The notes: a model not told the origin generated them from the sequence alone. A stretch of 64,000 bases of DNA from a bacterium (GCA_024743115.1 JANSXC010000004.1:1-64000); one strand, 5' to 3'; positions 18,051-26,451 are shown, counted from the first letter of the stretch. Numbers and translations: made by a program.

Positions 18051-18090
18051 TGCGGTGCGCGGCGTCGTAGGGCGTCATCCGGAGGTCGAG

Positions 18091-19392
18091 ATGACTGACG
18101 GACGCATCGCAGGCTCGAAAGAGCGACCGGTGACCGCTGCCCTGGCCTGCAGCTTCTCGTGGATGTCCGTAGCGTTCGCGTTCACGGCGTACATGCCGGC
18201 CGTTTCCCACATCAAGCGCGAGTTTGCCGTTGGTGAAGCGATTGCGACTATCGGCCTCTGGGCCACACTGTTGATGAGACCCGTTGGGGCTCTTGTGTTC
18301 GGGCACTTGGCCGACACGTGGAGTCGTCGGGCATCTCTTCTGCTCGCATGCAGTGTGATAACCATCACGGGCATCGCCACTGCGTGCGCACCGAATCTGG
18401 TCGTTCTGATTCTCGCGCGCGCGATGTTCGGCTTGGGAATGGGCGGCGTGTGGCCGACTGGCGCGACGTTGTCTCTGGAGCGAGTCGCTGACGGCTGGAG
18501 AGGCGTTGTCTCAGGCGCGTTGACCGCAAGCTGGGCGGTCGGTGCCTTCCTTGGTTCCGCTCTCTACAGCGCAGAACTCGAGTGGCGCGAAGTCTTGGCG
18601 GCAGCCTCGGTCTTTCCTCTGGTCCCCGCCCTTCTCGTTTGGCGGGCGGGTCCTGGGGTGACTTCAAGAAGGCAGCCGGAGTCCGCTAGGGAACCGTTGC
18701 GAGATAGGTTTGACCGTGCTCTCCGTGACCTGAGCCGTGCCGCTAGTCGACCAACGTTCTTCATCGTGCTGGCCGTGACTCTGTCAGTGTTTTGCGGGTA
18801 CTACTCGTTGGTCTCCCTGCGGTCTGCCACGCTCGAGAGCATGGGGGTCTCGAAAGACGGGAGCGTGGGAGTCTCGAAGGAACAAGCTGCGTTCGTTCGC
18901 GTGCTGTTCGACATCGGCATGGCAGGGGGAGCGTTGGTGATTGGTGTCCTGCTGCGCTTCCTGCCTCCCAGCACGCTGATTGCGGTTCCGTCGATTCTCT
19001 TCCTTCCGGTCATCCCGTTCTACGTCGGCGTTGACCCAGCCTGGTTACCTCTGGCATCGCTTCTTGCGGGCATGCTCGGCATCGGATGCTCAGGAGTACT
19101 TGCGACGATGCTTGCAGGGACGTTCCCCGAGCCCATCCGTACGCGGATGACCGGGATTTGCTTCAACCTTGGCGCGGTTGCGTCAGCGGGGTTGATACTC
19201 GGTTTGGCAGTTGTTTCCGAAATGCCAGGAGTGTCCGCAGCCTGGGTGCAGGGCGTGGCAGTTGGTGTGTGCCAAATCCTGATGATTGCCTCGGCGCTGC
19301 TTCTTCTTCGGCCGTACGCGCAGCGTCGCAAGAGAACCGGAGTTTCTGCGGAGGAAGAGGCGCAGGGAAGCTACCCGCCAAGTGCGGACTGA
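18091..19392 (+). CDS. MFS transporter, metabolite:H+ symporter type
   Basis: The protein is 433 residues from the ATG at 18091, which has CGGAGG eight bases upstream; the frame extends further 5' without support. It has twelve hydrophobic segments. The loop 2-3 motif is present as GHLADTWSRR (about 71-80), and GMGGVWPTGATLSLE in helix 4-5 is characteristic of the metabolite:proton symporter branch (sialate, aromatic acid or dicarboxylate carriers). The substrate is not deducible. Its 3' end overlaps the convergent gene on the other strand by 22 bp. Confidence 0.85.
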   Translation: MTDGRIAGSKERPVTAALACSFSWMSVAFAFTAYMPAVSHIKREFAVGEAIATIGLWATLLMRPVGALVFGHLADTWSRRASLLLACSVITITGIATACAPNLVVLILARAMFGLGMGGVWPTGATLSLERVADGWRGVVSGALTASWAVGAFLGSALYSAELEWREVLAAASVFPLVPALLVWRAGPGVTSRRQPESAREPLRDRFDRALRDLSRAASRPTFFIVLAVTLSVFCGYYSLVSLRSATLESMGVSKDGSVGVSKEQAAFVRVLFDIGMAGGALVIGVLLRFLPPSTLIAVPSILFLPVIPFYVGVDPAWLPLASLLAGMLGIGCSGVLATMLAGTFPEPIRTRMTGICFNLGAVASAGLILGLAVVSEMPGVSAAWVQGVAVGVCQILMIASALLLLRPYAQRRKRTGVSAEEEAQGSYPPSAD

Positions 19393-20702
19393 CGTTCGAC
19401 AGCGAGAGCACGAACGACGTCGTACAGAGGGCGAAGAAGTCCGGCAGAGAGTTTCTTCTCGTATTGCTTCGTGAGGGTGCAGACGCGGTTGACGTCCTTC
19501 AAGGTCAACGGGCAATTGGACTCGAAGACTTCGCGGAGCCAGTTGAGCACCATCAGCAGAAGCGGCTCATTGCAGTATAGGTCATCCTGCACGCAGGTAC
19601 AGGCATAGTCCAAGACACGGACGAGAGCTCTCGGTGGTGGGTTCTTGAAACTGAGAGGCTCTCCGCGAACGACCGTGGTGAAGTCCAAGGCGCTTGATGC
19701 AACGCCGTTGTCGGCGAAGAGCAACATCTGAGAAAGTTCGAGTGCTCCTGTGTGGGAGGAGCGCAAGAAATCGGCGAGATGCTGGTCAACACCGGCGTAC
19801 GCGCCAATCGTCGAGAGTTGACGGTTGGTATGTGGGTTGTCGAGCAGGCCAGTCTTTCGGAATCGGTCACGCGCGTCGTGGTACGCTGCTTCGAAGTTCG
19901 TCTCGTAGATACGGGACGCTGCGAACATCATGTAGAAGCACGTCGGAACCTGAGTGAGTGTCTCGAATTCGTGCTTGGATGGGTCACGAAGCACCGAGGA
20001 AAGCGTCTTGACAGCGTGTTCCCAGAGGCGCGCGAAGCCAGGCTCGAGCGCTGCCAAGTCGGACTTCGAGAGCTTGCGACGCCGGATGTCGTCGAAGCTC
20101 TTCATGACATCCATTGACAGCAACCCGCGCACGCCATTCTGGGGTGCTAACAGATGTGGAATCTTCTCTGAATCCTCAGCGGCGAGGATGACGAGACCGG
20201 CGGTTCCCGCGGTCTCTGCACGCTTCAGCAACTTGCGGAAGGCTTCGCGAGATTTCCGTTCGTCGGGAGCAGGTTTCGCGCGCTTGTCGGTTTGCTTGTA
20301 CCGCTTGAACGCGGCGTGCTGCTTCTCGGTTGCGAATCGCGCAACTGAGGCGTCGAAGAGAGCGCTCGCTTGTGAGGCAAGCTCGGACTCCTCGGCGGCG
20401 TACTCTGCGCGCGATTCGCGGAGGTCGTCTTCGACCAGCTCGCGCAGCTTCGCGCGCTTCTTCAGCGCAGTTGTCCGTCTCCGACGGAGTTCCGTCTTCC
20501 ACTTGTCGTCCGGGAGAGGGCCGCGGGGCGACTTGCCTTCGGCATTCCGAATCGCATAGTCCGAAGTGAGGTTCGCGGCTAGGTATTCGGCCAAGGAAGG
20601 GTCGACGCCATCGAGACTGAGAGCGTAGGCACGAGCGGCCGTAAGGAGGCGTTTCAGCCAGTCCTCGAAGTTGTTGGTGACCGGCTGTTGGCTCTCGCTC
20701 AT
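19371..20702 (-). CDS. Unknown 443-residue protein, downstream member of a gene pair
   Basis: I do not recognise a family. The ATG at 20702 is preferred over an in-frame TTG two codons upstream. Residues about 70-170 are highly charged and probably helical (LRELVEDDLRESRAEYAAEE, KQHAAFKRYKQTDKRAKP). Residues 170-440 look globular with several Trp/Tyr-rich helices (LTQVPTCFYMMFAASRIYET). There is no signal peptide or membrane helix. It follows a small 83-residue gene by 18 bp on the same strand and overlaps the convergent MFS gene at its 3' end. Confidence 0.6.
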   Translation of the reverse strand: MSESQQPVTNNFEDWLKRLLTAARAYALSLDGVDPSLAEYLAANLTSDYAIRNAEGKSPRGPLPDDKWKTELRRRRTTALKKRAKLRELVEDDLRESRAEYAAEESELASQASALFDASVARFATEKQHAAFKRYKQTDKRAKPAPDERKSREAFRKLLKRAETAGTAGLVILAAEDSEKIPHLLAPQNGVRGLLSMDVMKSFDDIRRRKLSKSDLAALEPGFARLWEHAVKTLSSVLRDPSKHEFETLTQVPTCFYMMFAASRIYETNFEAAYHDARDRFRKTGLLDNPHTNRQLSTIGAYAGVDQHLADFLRSSHTGALELSQMLLFADNGVASSALDFTTVVRGEPLSFKNPPPRALVRVLDYACTCVQDDLYCNEPLLLMVLNWLREVFESNCPLTLKDVNRVCTLTKQYEKKLSAGLLRPLYDVVRALAVERQSALGG

Positions 20703-20720
20703 CGGCAATGGACAGCAGGT

Positions 20721-20972
20721 CTATTTGTCGGACCGAAGGTCGCGCAAGGCGTCGAACCTCTGCCGAATGAGCGAGCAGTGGGAGAGAAGCTGAGAGCGCA
20801 TCGTCGCCGAAAGTTCGCTGGAGTCGACGAGTGGAGACGTGTCGGCAACGTCACGGGTGAGTTCGTCAGCTGCGGCCGACGACTCACTGACGTTGAACCC
20901 AGAGGATTTTGCGATGCGTAATGCAGAGTCGCGGAACTGCAGGATGCGCTCAACGCGTCGTTGGTCTGTCAT
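20721..20972 (-). CDS. Unknown 83-residue protein, first gene of the pair
   Basis: This small helical protein (MTDQRRVERILQFRDSALRI, ending RFDALRDLRSDK) has an ATG at 20972 preceded by a perfect GGAGGTTCC site. It is rich in Ser, Asp and Arg with no Cys and no membrane segment. The spacing of 18 bp to the 443-residue gene makes a common transcript likely. No function can be assigned. Confidence 0.6.
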   Translation of the reverse strand: MTDQRRVERILQFRDSALRIAKSSGFNVSESSAAADELTRDVADTSPLVDSSELSATMRSQLLSHCSLIRQRFDALRDLRSDK

Positions 20973-21072
20973 GGAACCTCCTTCATGAACCGAGGGCTTC
21001 AGAACGGTAGCCGTTTCGGAATAGCCTGTCAGCCAGAGGGGGCGGGCCGGTGGGATAATCTCGGTACATGAA

Positions 21073-21106
21073 GAGAGGGGCCAGGGCGTAGGCCCCGGCC
21101 CCTCTC
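21073..21106 (-). terminator. Intrinsic-type hairpin downstream of the secreted Cys peptide
   Basis: GAGAGGGGCC (21073-21082) and GGCCCCTCTC (21097-21106) pair perfectly over 10 bp with a 14-nt loop. It lies 24 bp past the stop codon of the minus-strand gene at 21130. There is no strong U-run. Confidence 0.6.
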
Positions 21107-21129
21107 AGGGTGAGATGACGCGCGGACGT

Positions 21130-21432
21130 CTACCAGCTGAACGAGATGCTGCCTTGGATGGAGCCGCCGAGCTGGCGGGCCTGCTGCTCGAGGTTGGCAC
21201 GAATCTGCCACTCGACCTTGGTCTTGGCCTCGGCGCCGGTGCGGCCCGAAGCCTCGATGGTGCACGAGCGGCTGACGCACTGGCGGTTCGAGCAGCGAAC
21301 CTGGCAGCGCCCGGTAATCCGGTAGCGCTTGTCCTGCTGCGTCTGCTGAGTAAGAGGCTCGACGTCGGCGGTCGGCACCGGGGTGCCCGCGCCGAAGGCG
21401 GCCAGGAGAGCGAGAGTCGAAAGAAGGTTCAT
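21130..21432 (-). CDS. Small secreted Cys-containing protein
   Basis: The 100-residue protein starts at an ATG (21432) preceded by an AGGAACG-type site. Residues 1-20 are a signal peptide (MNLLSTLALLAAFGAG). The mature part has a four-cysteine motif (CQVRCSNRQCVSRSC, about 43-57) suited to two disulfides, followed by a helical segment and a short beta-like C-terminus ending in SFSW. It is monocistronic, with a hairpin terminator behind it and an inverted repeat about 100 bp upstream. I do not recognise the family; periplasmic or extracellular location is inferred from the signal. Confidence 0.6.
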   Translation of the reverse strand: MNLLSTLALLAAFGAGTPVPTADVEPLTQQTQQDKRYRITGRCQVRCSNRQCVSRSCTIEASGRTGAEAKTKVEWQIRANLEQQARQLGGSIQGSISFSW

Positions 21433-21529
21433 GTTCGTTCCTTGTGGTTTGGAAGTGGCCCATCCACTTCACCCCCCTCCCCGGTCGCGACGCGGAATCC
21501 TGCATCGTGGAGGTGGCAGACGGGAGGTG

Positions 21530-21579
21530 AACCACCTCCCGGTTGACAGATGCGCCTTGGTCAACGGGTACCGGTGGTT
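21530..21579. promoter_or_regulatory. Second CCGGTTGAC inverted-repeat element, upstream of the secreted peptide gene
   Basis: Nested arms AACCACC (21530-21536) / GGTGGTT (21573-21579) and CCCGGTTGAC (21538-21547) / GTCAACGGG (21560-21568, one bulge) form an interrupted palindrome. The inner arm and the first spacer bases (CCGGTTGACAG) match the element at 18014-18050. Confidence 0.45.
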
Positions 21580-21814
21580 CGGACTGCGCTCCCACGAGTG
21601 CTGTGCCAACTTCGCGGAAACACAGCGCGTTCGTGGCCGCCAAGTGAGCCCGGAACCGCGGTGCCGGTCGGCACGAGTCGGGCGCCAGATGGCCGCCAAG
21701 CCATCTGCCGCCACGAGTCACATCGAGCGTTGGCTCATGCGGTACCCCGACAGTGGGGAGCTGAAAGTCGCACTCGAGGGTGCATTCGCGCGATTCCGTT
21801 TGCCCCCCCCCCTC

Positions 21815-22008
21815 TGACCCCGAAACCGTGTGGTTGACCCCGTTTCCCGTGAGACAGATGAGGCTCATGAGACAGAGTCGTCGTGTGGTAACCTGCTGGA
21901 AACGCGTGTTGTTGCGCACCTTCGGACTGTTTCGCGGGCTCCGTGTCGGACCCGCCAAGTGAAGATGGGGTGCAGGAGGTCGGAGGTTCAAGTCCCTCGC
22001 TCTGACCA
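21815..22008. repeat. 0.2-kb repeat module, copy B: TGACCCC pair plus tRNA-like 3' half with CCA
   Basis: It has the same architecture as copy A: TGACCCCGAAAC and TGACCCCGTTTC at 21815-21847, then a tRNA-like end 150 bp later (21965-22008). That end has a T-arm (GGAGGTTCAAGTCC) and an encoded CCA. The upstream seven bases TCGGACC could pair imperfectly with the acceptor strand, but there is no room for D and anticodon arms. The long minus-strand frame across it is an artefact. Confidence 0.6.
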
Positions 22009-22635
22009 TTCATTTCCTGGCGAATACTCCCTCGCCGAGCGGGCTTACGCCCAGCACCTGGCCGACGGGTCAGCGCGGCTCCCGACGCGAAGGGTCGAAG
22101 TTCGACCTTCTATCCATCCCGGAGCACCGCGCATGAGCGAGCAAGGACCCCGACTGCTGCGAACAAAGAACGGTGACGCCTTTTCGTCGTGGAGAGCCTA
22201 TGTGTCTTTGGCCGACCGTGGTCGGTCAACCCTGATTCTTGCCTAGGTGGGAGTTCTCCCCCATGACCGGTGGGAGAGACCGTGCTACGAGCGAGGTGGA
22301 GCGAAGAGTCGCTCCAAGGTCTTGTCGCCCGGGTCGCCCCCGGGTTGCTGCAGGATGCAGAAGTCAGATCGATGCCTGGCTAGCCTGGCTTAACCTGCCG
22401 CGGCGAAGGGAATGGTCTCATCAACCATCATTGATCGATCGCACTTTGCGCGTGCTACGTCGAGAGGCGTTCGGTACGTGCAAGGGTGGCTGCTAGAAGT
22501 AATCCAGCCGTTGAAGTTCCGTTGTTCACTTGCCCTAGGAGGCTCATCGTGTCTGCGCCTGTTTGTTTCGGTGAGGCATCGGGCCTCGCCACCAGGCAGT
22601 TTTCCCCGAGCAACTTCGTGTTGAGTAGTCTCTAG
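22009..22635. other. Non-coding stretch, no gene recognised
   Basis: No frame with a credible start and natural composition. Short GC-rich inverted stretches occur at about 22240-22350. The DNA may belong to the structured element that follows. Confidence 0.35.
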
Positions 22636-22985
22636 CTTCTAACCCATGGGAAGAGCTGATGGCGCTGGGGGATCGCGGGCGACTGGGACATGCTCTTGTC
22701 GAGGTGGCGGGTGAGAACTTGCCAACCCGAAAGAGTCGCTACGTGTGAATTCGGTGAGGCGAACCCTGTACGGGCGAGCCGAATCCATCAAGGGGGTTCG
22801 CGTCCTGCAGCCAAGCAGGATCGTTCAACCTTCGCCGGTGTCGGGAGCTCGGATGCGGTGACGTATCCGACCGGGGTGTGACATCTCCGGAGACCACGCC
22901 GAAAGGCTGGCTGTGAAAAGCTCAACGATGAAAGGGGCGGAAGCCCTTACCGGTCAGAGTTGTGAGAGAGGATGCCGAACTGTGA
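22636..22985 (+). ncRNA. Highly structured non-coding stretch, possibly an ORF-less group II intron relic
   Basis: Successive hairpins can be drawn with wobble-tolerant stems. GGCGGG/CTTGCC close a TGAGAA loop at about 22704-22721. ATTCGG/CCGAAT enclose a smaller CCC/GGG hairpin (about 22747-22785). CCTGC/GCAGG flank a 6-nt loop, GGATGC/GTATCC flank GGTGAC, and GCC-GAAA-GGC has a GNRA tetraloop (about 22902-22911). The run from GGTGAGAACTTGCC to CGAGCCGAATCC reminds me of domain I of bacterial group II introns. I see no reverse transcriptase and no convincing domain V. Strand is assumed plus. Confidence 0.35.
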
Positions 22986-23733
22986 ACGCGGCTTGCTGAT
23001 GGGTAGGGGGTAGCTTCTGCAGTCTGACCCCAGAAATCTCGGGCGTGCGACACGCTCGAGCAAACGGCGCTGCGCCGGGAGGTGTGGTCGCACAGCAAGG
23101 CGCCCGCGGGTCCCATTCCCGCTAGCGACCTGAATCACAACTTGACGCGCGTAGATAACCAGGGAACCACTCAGGCCGCCGCGGGTGATGTCGCGGTGCC
23201 CGGTTTGTCAGTCGGGTGTTTCAAACGCCAGAGTGGGGGAGCGAGGAGCGAGTAGAAGTGAGTGCTCAAGCTCGAGCGCTCAGCGGTGCTGGTTCTGAAG
23301 AGAGCCACATGGCCCCGACCTCGTTGGGGCGTGCGCGGCAAGGCAGTCGCGGTCCGTTTCGGCCTCGAGGTGGTTCCCCGGGGCGATTGAACAACGAAAG
23401 CTCTGAGGTGCAGGAAGCGGCCCATCCCGGCCGTTTCCTTGACTTGTCTGAACTGTAGTGACTTGGGTGCGGCGCCTCGGCTAGCTCGGAGGCGGGAGCC
23501 TCCGGTTGGCGGGGCGGCGGCAGCGGTGAGCGCAGAAGGTCTGTGCCATCGCGACTCGATGGAGGTCCGCTTGGGCCCGGTGATGTACTGAACGGTTGTA
23601 TACTTGCGCTCGCTGCGTTCTGGACTGTGGTCCGCGCGGCAGCGCCAGATCTGTTGGCTCTGGAGAGGAGCGCCTGCTCTGTGCTGAGGAGGAGCATTCT
23701 GCGGGCGGCTCTCTGGAGGAGGTTTGCGGGCTT
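22986..23733. other. Non-coding stretch before the fusion gene
   Basis: No gene supported. One degenerate TCTGACCCC motif lies at about 23022. A CCGCG/CGCGG hairpin occurs at about 23178-23195. The frame of the downstream gene is open back to 23596, but its first 46 residues look unnatural. Confidence 0.35.
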
Positions 23734-24810
23734 GTGGGCGTGCCTTGGATCAAACGCTCACCTATCGCGATCGGAGGAAGAGTGGGGAGAATCTACCGCT
23801 GTGAAGCCGTTTCAGTTGAGGCGTTCGTTCAACAGCTTGCGTGCGCCTGCGTGCGCCATGGCTACTGGAACTACGTTCGAGGGGAGGTTCCCGCACGGAA
23901 GGACCCTCGGGCACTGGATGAGAAGTTCATCGCTCGCTACGAGCTCGCCATCTCGCCGAGCACGCGCTACAGGCGGAAGAAGGAAGGCGTCGCGAGCGTG
24001 CAGTACCTGCGACTTGGGCGAGAATGGGTGCTTGTTGCGACGAAGGGCGAGCACCGGTTCTACGAGGACCATCCACCGAGGATGGTTCGCGTGAGGGGAG
24101 GTGGTCGCTCGCGGCTCAAGTCGATTCCCCAGGTGCGCTCGATGAGAACGCATCCGTTTCGTTTTCACGGCTACAGCGTGAGTGTGAAGCGTGATCGAGA
24201 GGGTCGACTCAGGACTTCGGTGCGGATTCACCCAGAGGAGTACAGGCGTCTGAAGGTGGGTCTCATGGCTCGGGCGACTGTTGTCGGTGTTGGCTGGATC
24301 GAGGCATGGTTTCGGGAACTCTGGTTTGCTCCCTACGCGCCCATTCGGAGCCAGGTGCTGTCTCTGCACCGGCAGGTGAACTTTGAGCGAAAGCTCGTGG
24401 GGCTTCCCGTGGTGCCGCGCTCGTGTGTGCGGTTAGTGAGGCGATCGGTTCCGGTGTTCGTGAAACCGGTTGACGAGGACGGGCGGGGCATGCAACGGTG
24501 CCGCATGGTTGACCCTGAGCAATGTCGTAGCCGAGAGCTGTTTCGTCTCGGGAGAGTCATAGCGACTCACGGTGTCCTTGCGCTCGTCAGTGAGGAGGAG
24601 GTCGCTGTTGCCGTCAATCGGCACTTGAGTGGCGATTGGGGTGATGTCTGCGCTGAGGATCGGCAGGCAAACGAGCATGCGCTTCGGCGTGGGGCGCGGC
24701 TGCTGTCGACCTATCATCTACGGAGCCTTGATGCGGACGAGCGCGTGAAGGTCTACATTATCACCGAGGCGGATCGATCCTGCACGACAGTGCTCCTGCC
24801 GGCCGAGTAA
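23734..24810 (+). CDS. Fusion of a conserved planctomycete-type unknown protein with a plasmid-type small domain
   Basis: I take the GTG at 23734 (AGGAGG about 11 bases upstream), giving 358 residues; a GTG at 23740 is an alternative. Residues 1 to about 255 (GVPWIKRSPIAIGGRVGRIY, VRHGYWNYVRGEVPARKDPR, LGREWVLVATKGEHRFY) resemble a protein I associate with planctomycete mobile regions, function unknown. From about 275 on, the sequence (LFRLGRVIATHGVLAL, NRHLSGDWGDV, VYIITEADRSCTTVLLP) matches a small stand-alone protein common on plasmids, often mislabelled a type I restriction subunit. The two are joined through a short linker, in frame. Either this is a true fusion or an IS-like scar left in frame. 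Confidence 0.6.
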   Translation: MGVPWIKRSPIAIGGRVGRIYRCEAVSVEAFVQQLACACVRHGYWNYVRGEVPARKDPRALDEKFIARYELAISPSTRYRRKKEGVASVQYLRLGREWVLVATKGEHRFYEDHPPRMVRVRGGGRSRLKSIPQVRSMRTHPFRFHGYSVSVKRDREGRLRTSVRIHPEEYRRLKVGLMARATVVGVGWIEAWFRELWFAPYAPIRSQVLSLHRQVNFERKLVGLPVVPRSCVRLVRRSVPVFVKPVDEDGRGMQRCRMVDPEQCRSRELFRLGRVIATHGVLALVSEEEVAVAVNRHLSGDWGDVCAEDRQANEHALRRGARLLSTYHLRSLDADERVKVYIITEADRSCTTVLLPAE

Positions 24811-24831
24811 TAGTTTTGTGGAGGGCAAGCG

Positions 24832-24981
24832 TTGAGGAAGTGTAGTGGATGCGGCTTGCCGCGCGCGATCGCGACGAAGGAGTGCCGTGTCTGCGGGGCG
24901 CGTTTCGCCCTGGAACCAGGACCGTTCTGTGTGCTGGCTGGAGGAGTATTATCGTGGGTGGCTGCGTTCCTGCTTGGCTAG
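24832..24981 (+). CDS. 49-residue zinc-ribbon protein with one membrane helix
   Basis: A TTG at 24832 lies seven bases after GGAGGG. The translation has two CxxC knuckles (CSGC at 4-7, CRVC at 18-21) forming a compact zinc ribbon. A single hydrophobic helix follows (VLAGGVLSWVAAFLLG) and ends at the stop. It begins 21 bp after the fusion gene, so it is likely co-transcribed. Zinc-ribbon-plus-helix proteins are usually small membrane-tethered regulators; no specific role is known here. Confidence 0.5.
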   Translation: MRKCSGCGLPRAIATKECRVCGARFALEPGPFCVLAGGVLSWVAAFLLG

Positions 24982-25073
24982 CGACAAGTGGTGAAACTCA
25001 CGTGCTCGGCACGTGCCAGGGTCTAGCCGGAAGTGATTGGGGGGGGCATGAGCGAGTGCGAACTCAAAGGCGC

Positions 25074-25091
25074 ACCCTCTGAATAGTGGGT
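25074..25091. repeat. 18-bp ACCCTCTGAATAGTGGGT element, copy 1
   Basis: It differs at one base from 34883-34900, ten kilobases away, and both copies are followed within a few bases by GCAATCA-ACAGC-like sequence. Each is an imperfect palindrome (ACCC...GGGT). It may be a site recognised by an element-encoded protein, or a shared scar. Confidence 0.4.
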
Positions 25092-25245
25092 GCAATCACA
25101 GCAGATGGTGGGCTAGGTGTTATCGAGCGCGAAGGTCTGCTTGTCGATGACGTCAGCGCGCACTCTCAGGGTCACTGAAGCATTTGGGTAACAACCATTA
25201 GAGACTCTGGAATCATCATGATCAAAACAAAAACTACAGCAAAGC

Positions 25246-25755
25246 ATGATCGAATGGATACCGGTTGTCTTTGGGGCTCTTGCGCTCATTGCAGCAGCAA
25301 TGATTAGAGTTGCCCCTCACTACTTTCCGAATGCCGTGCGCGGTGCCGGAGTGATCCGTCGAATATCCAACAAGAGTCTTCTGGAAGACCTATCCGGGGC
25401 ATGGGAGGGTGCGTACGTCCAAAATGCGGGCCGGAAAGATCGGCTCGTTGTGCCGGCAGTGATTCACTGGTCCCGCGTGCGTGGTCGCCTGGAGGGTGAG
25501 ATGCAGTTGCAGAGTTCGCTGAAGAGCCGAGACGTGCTGCGGTGTGTAGCGTGCTTGGTGGATCCAGGTGTCGTCCTGGTGGAGGTGGCGAACACTGCGA
25601 GATCGCGAAAGCAAAACGGTGTGTGTCTTCTTGAGCCTCTCAACGCTAATGAAGAGTTGAGGGGCGCGCTCTGCGGTTATGGCGAGTTCTCTGAGTCGGT
25701 GGTTCGTGGAGAGCTGACACTAAAAAAGATGAAGCCGAAGTCACTCGCCAAGTGA
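25246..25755 (+). CDS. Membrane-anchored protein of unknown function
   Basis: This 169-residue protein begins with one hydrophobic helix (MIEWIPVVFGALALIAAAMI). A predicted mixed alpha/beta soluble domain follows, including DLSGAWEGAYVQNAGRKDRL and HWSRVRGRLEGEMQLQSS. The WEG..Y..N pattern followed by a G-x-L/M-E strand resembles small beta-barrel sensor domains, but I cannot name a family. The ATG at 25246 has no strong ribosome site. The upstream 25092-25245 shows no gene. Confidence 0.5.
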   Translation: MIEWIPVVFGALALIAAAMIRVAPHYFPNAVRGAGVIRRISNKSLLEDLSGAWEGAYVQNAGRKDRLVVPAVIHWSRVRGRLEGEMQLQSSLKSRDVLRCVACLVDPGVVLVEVANTARSRKQNGVCLLEPLNANEELRGALCGYGEFSESVVRGELTLKKMKPKSLAK

Positions 25756-25772
25756 TGTGGGCGGCGCGTGAT

Positions 25773-25895
25773 CTAACTGATCTTGGACTTTGAACCTTCT
25801 TTCCAAGCCTCCAGCAGTAAAGGGAATCCGATTACGCAGCAAGGCGTCGCGACGGTGCAGAAGAGAATTACGGAAACCTCAAGTATGGTAGTCAT
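25773..25895 (-). CDS. 40-residue hydrophobic peptide
   Basis: On the minus strand an ATG at 25895 follows a perfect GGAGGTTCT ribosome site. It reads MTTILEVSVILFCTVATPCC, then VIGFPLLLEAWKEG, ending with a lysine/serine tail. It is one transmembrane helix with a paired cysteine and a positively charged C-terminus, the pattern of small membrane regulators or type I toxins. It lies tail-to-tail with the preceding plus-strand gene. The rest of 25896-26183 shows no gene. Confidence 0.4.
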   Translation of the reverse strand: MTTILEVSVILFCTVATPCCVIGFPLLLEAWKEGSKSKIS

Positions 25896-26183
25896 AGAAC
25901 CTCCATGGTTTGCGAGCCGCCCACGGCGGTAATGTACTTCATGTCAGCTTAATCAGCAAGTTGGAGCAGGGCTACCAGTGGTCGTTACGCCTATGAGTTG
26001 TGGCTTCCCCAAACATCGAGAATAATACTCCAAGATAAGTAACGGTCACCCGGTGGGCGTCCCCCGCCGCTCAGTTGCATCAGAACATAAAAGTAGTTAT
26101 GTTACTGTCGTGGAGGGGATAGGGGACTCGCGCGGGGGCGCTGTTCGGGGCCCTTCGGGACCACGCTCTTGGAGGAGTTCGAG

Positions 26184-26451
26184 ATGGCAGACTTCGAGTG
26201 GCTGCGCTTCCAGCCAACGTTCGATGAGGGGGTCGGCGCTCACTTTGTCGACGGCAGGGCGGTCAGAGATGGCGATGCACTGCAGCTGAGAGTTCGCGAT
26301 GGCCACTGGGCGCGCGTCATCTACCTCCGGAAGTCCCACACGAGGCGCGGTGCAAACACTCAGTCTGCTGCTCGCCGACGATTCGGATGCGACGATGACC
26401 CTGCATCTGTCCATGCAGCTTCGTTGGCCCGCTATCTCGGACGCGGCATGA
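26184..26451 (+). pseudogene. Frameshifted small accessory gene
   Basis: From the ATG at 26184 (GGAGG upstream) the frame reads ADFEWLRFQPTFDEGVGAHF to about residue 47 (DGHWARVIY) and then loses sense. A second frame resumes as GAVQTLSLLLADDSDATMTL, then HLSMQLRWP, and ends at 26451 in a TGA that overlaps the next ATG. The two halves look like one small protein split by at least one indel at about 26330-26355. The family is unknown. Confidence 0.45.

Noticed and set aside
21029-22009. 326-residue minus-strand frame across the secreted-peptide gene and the tRNA-like repeat
   Set aside because: It begins inside the tRNA-like repeat (giving the familiar false motif RDLNLRPPAP), runs antisense to a better gene and has unnatural composition.
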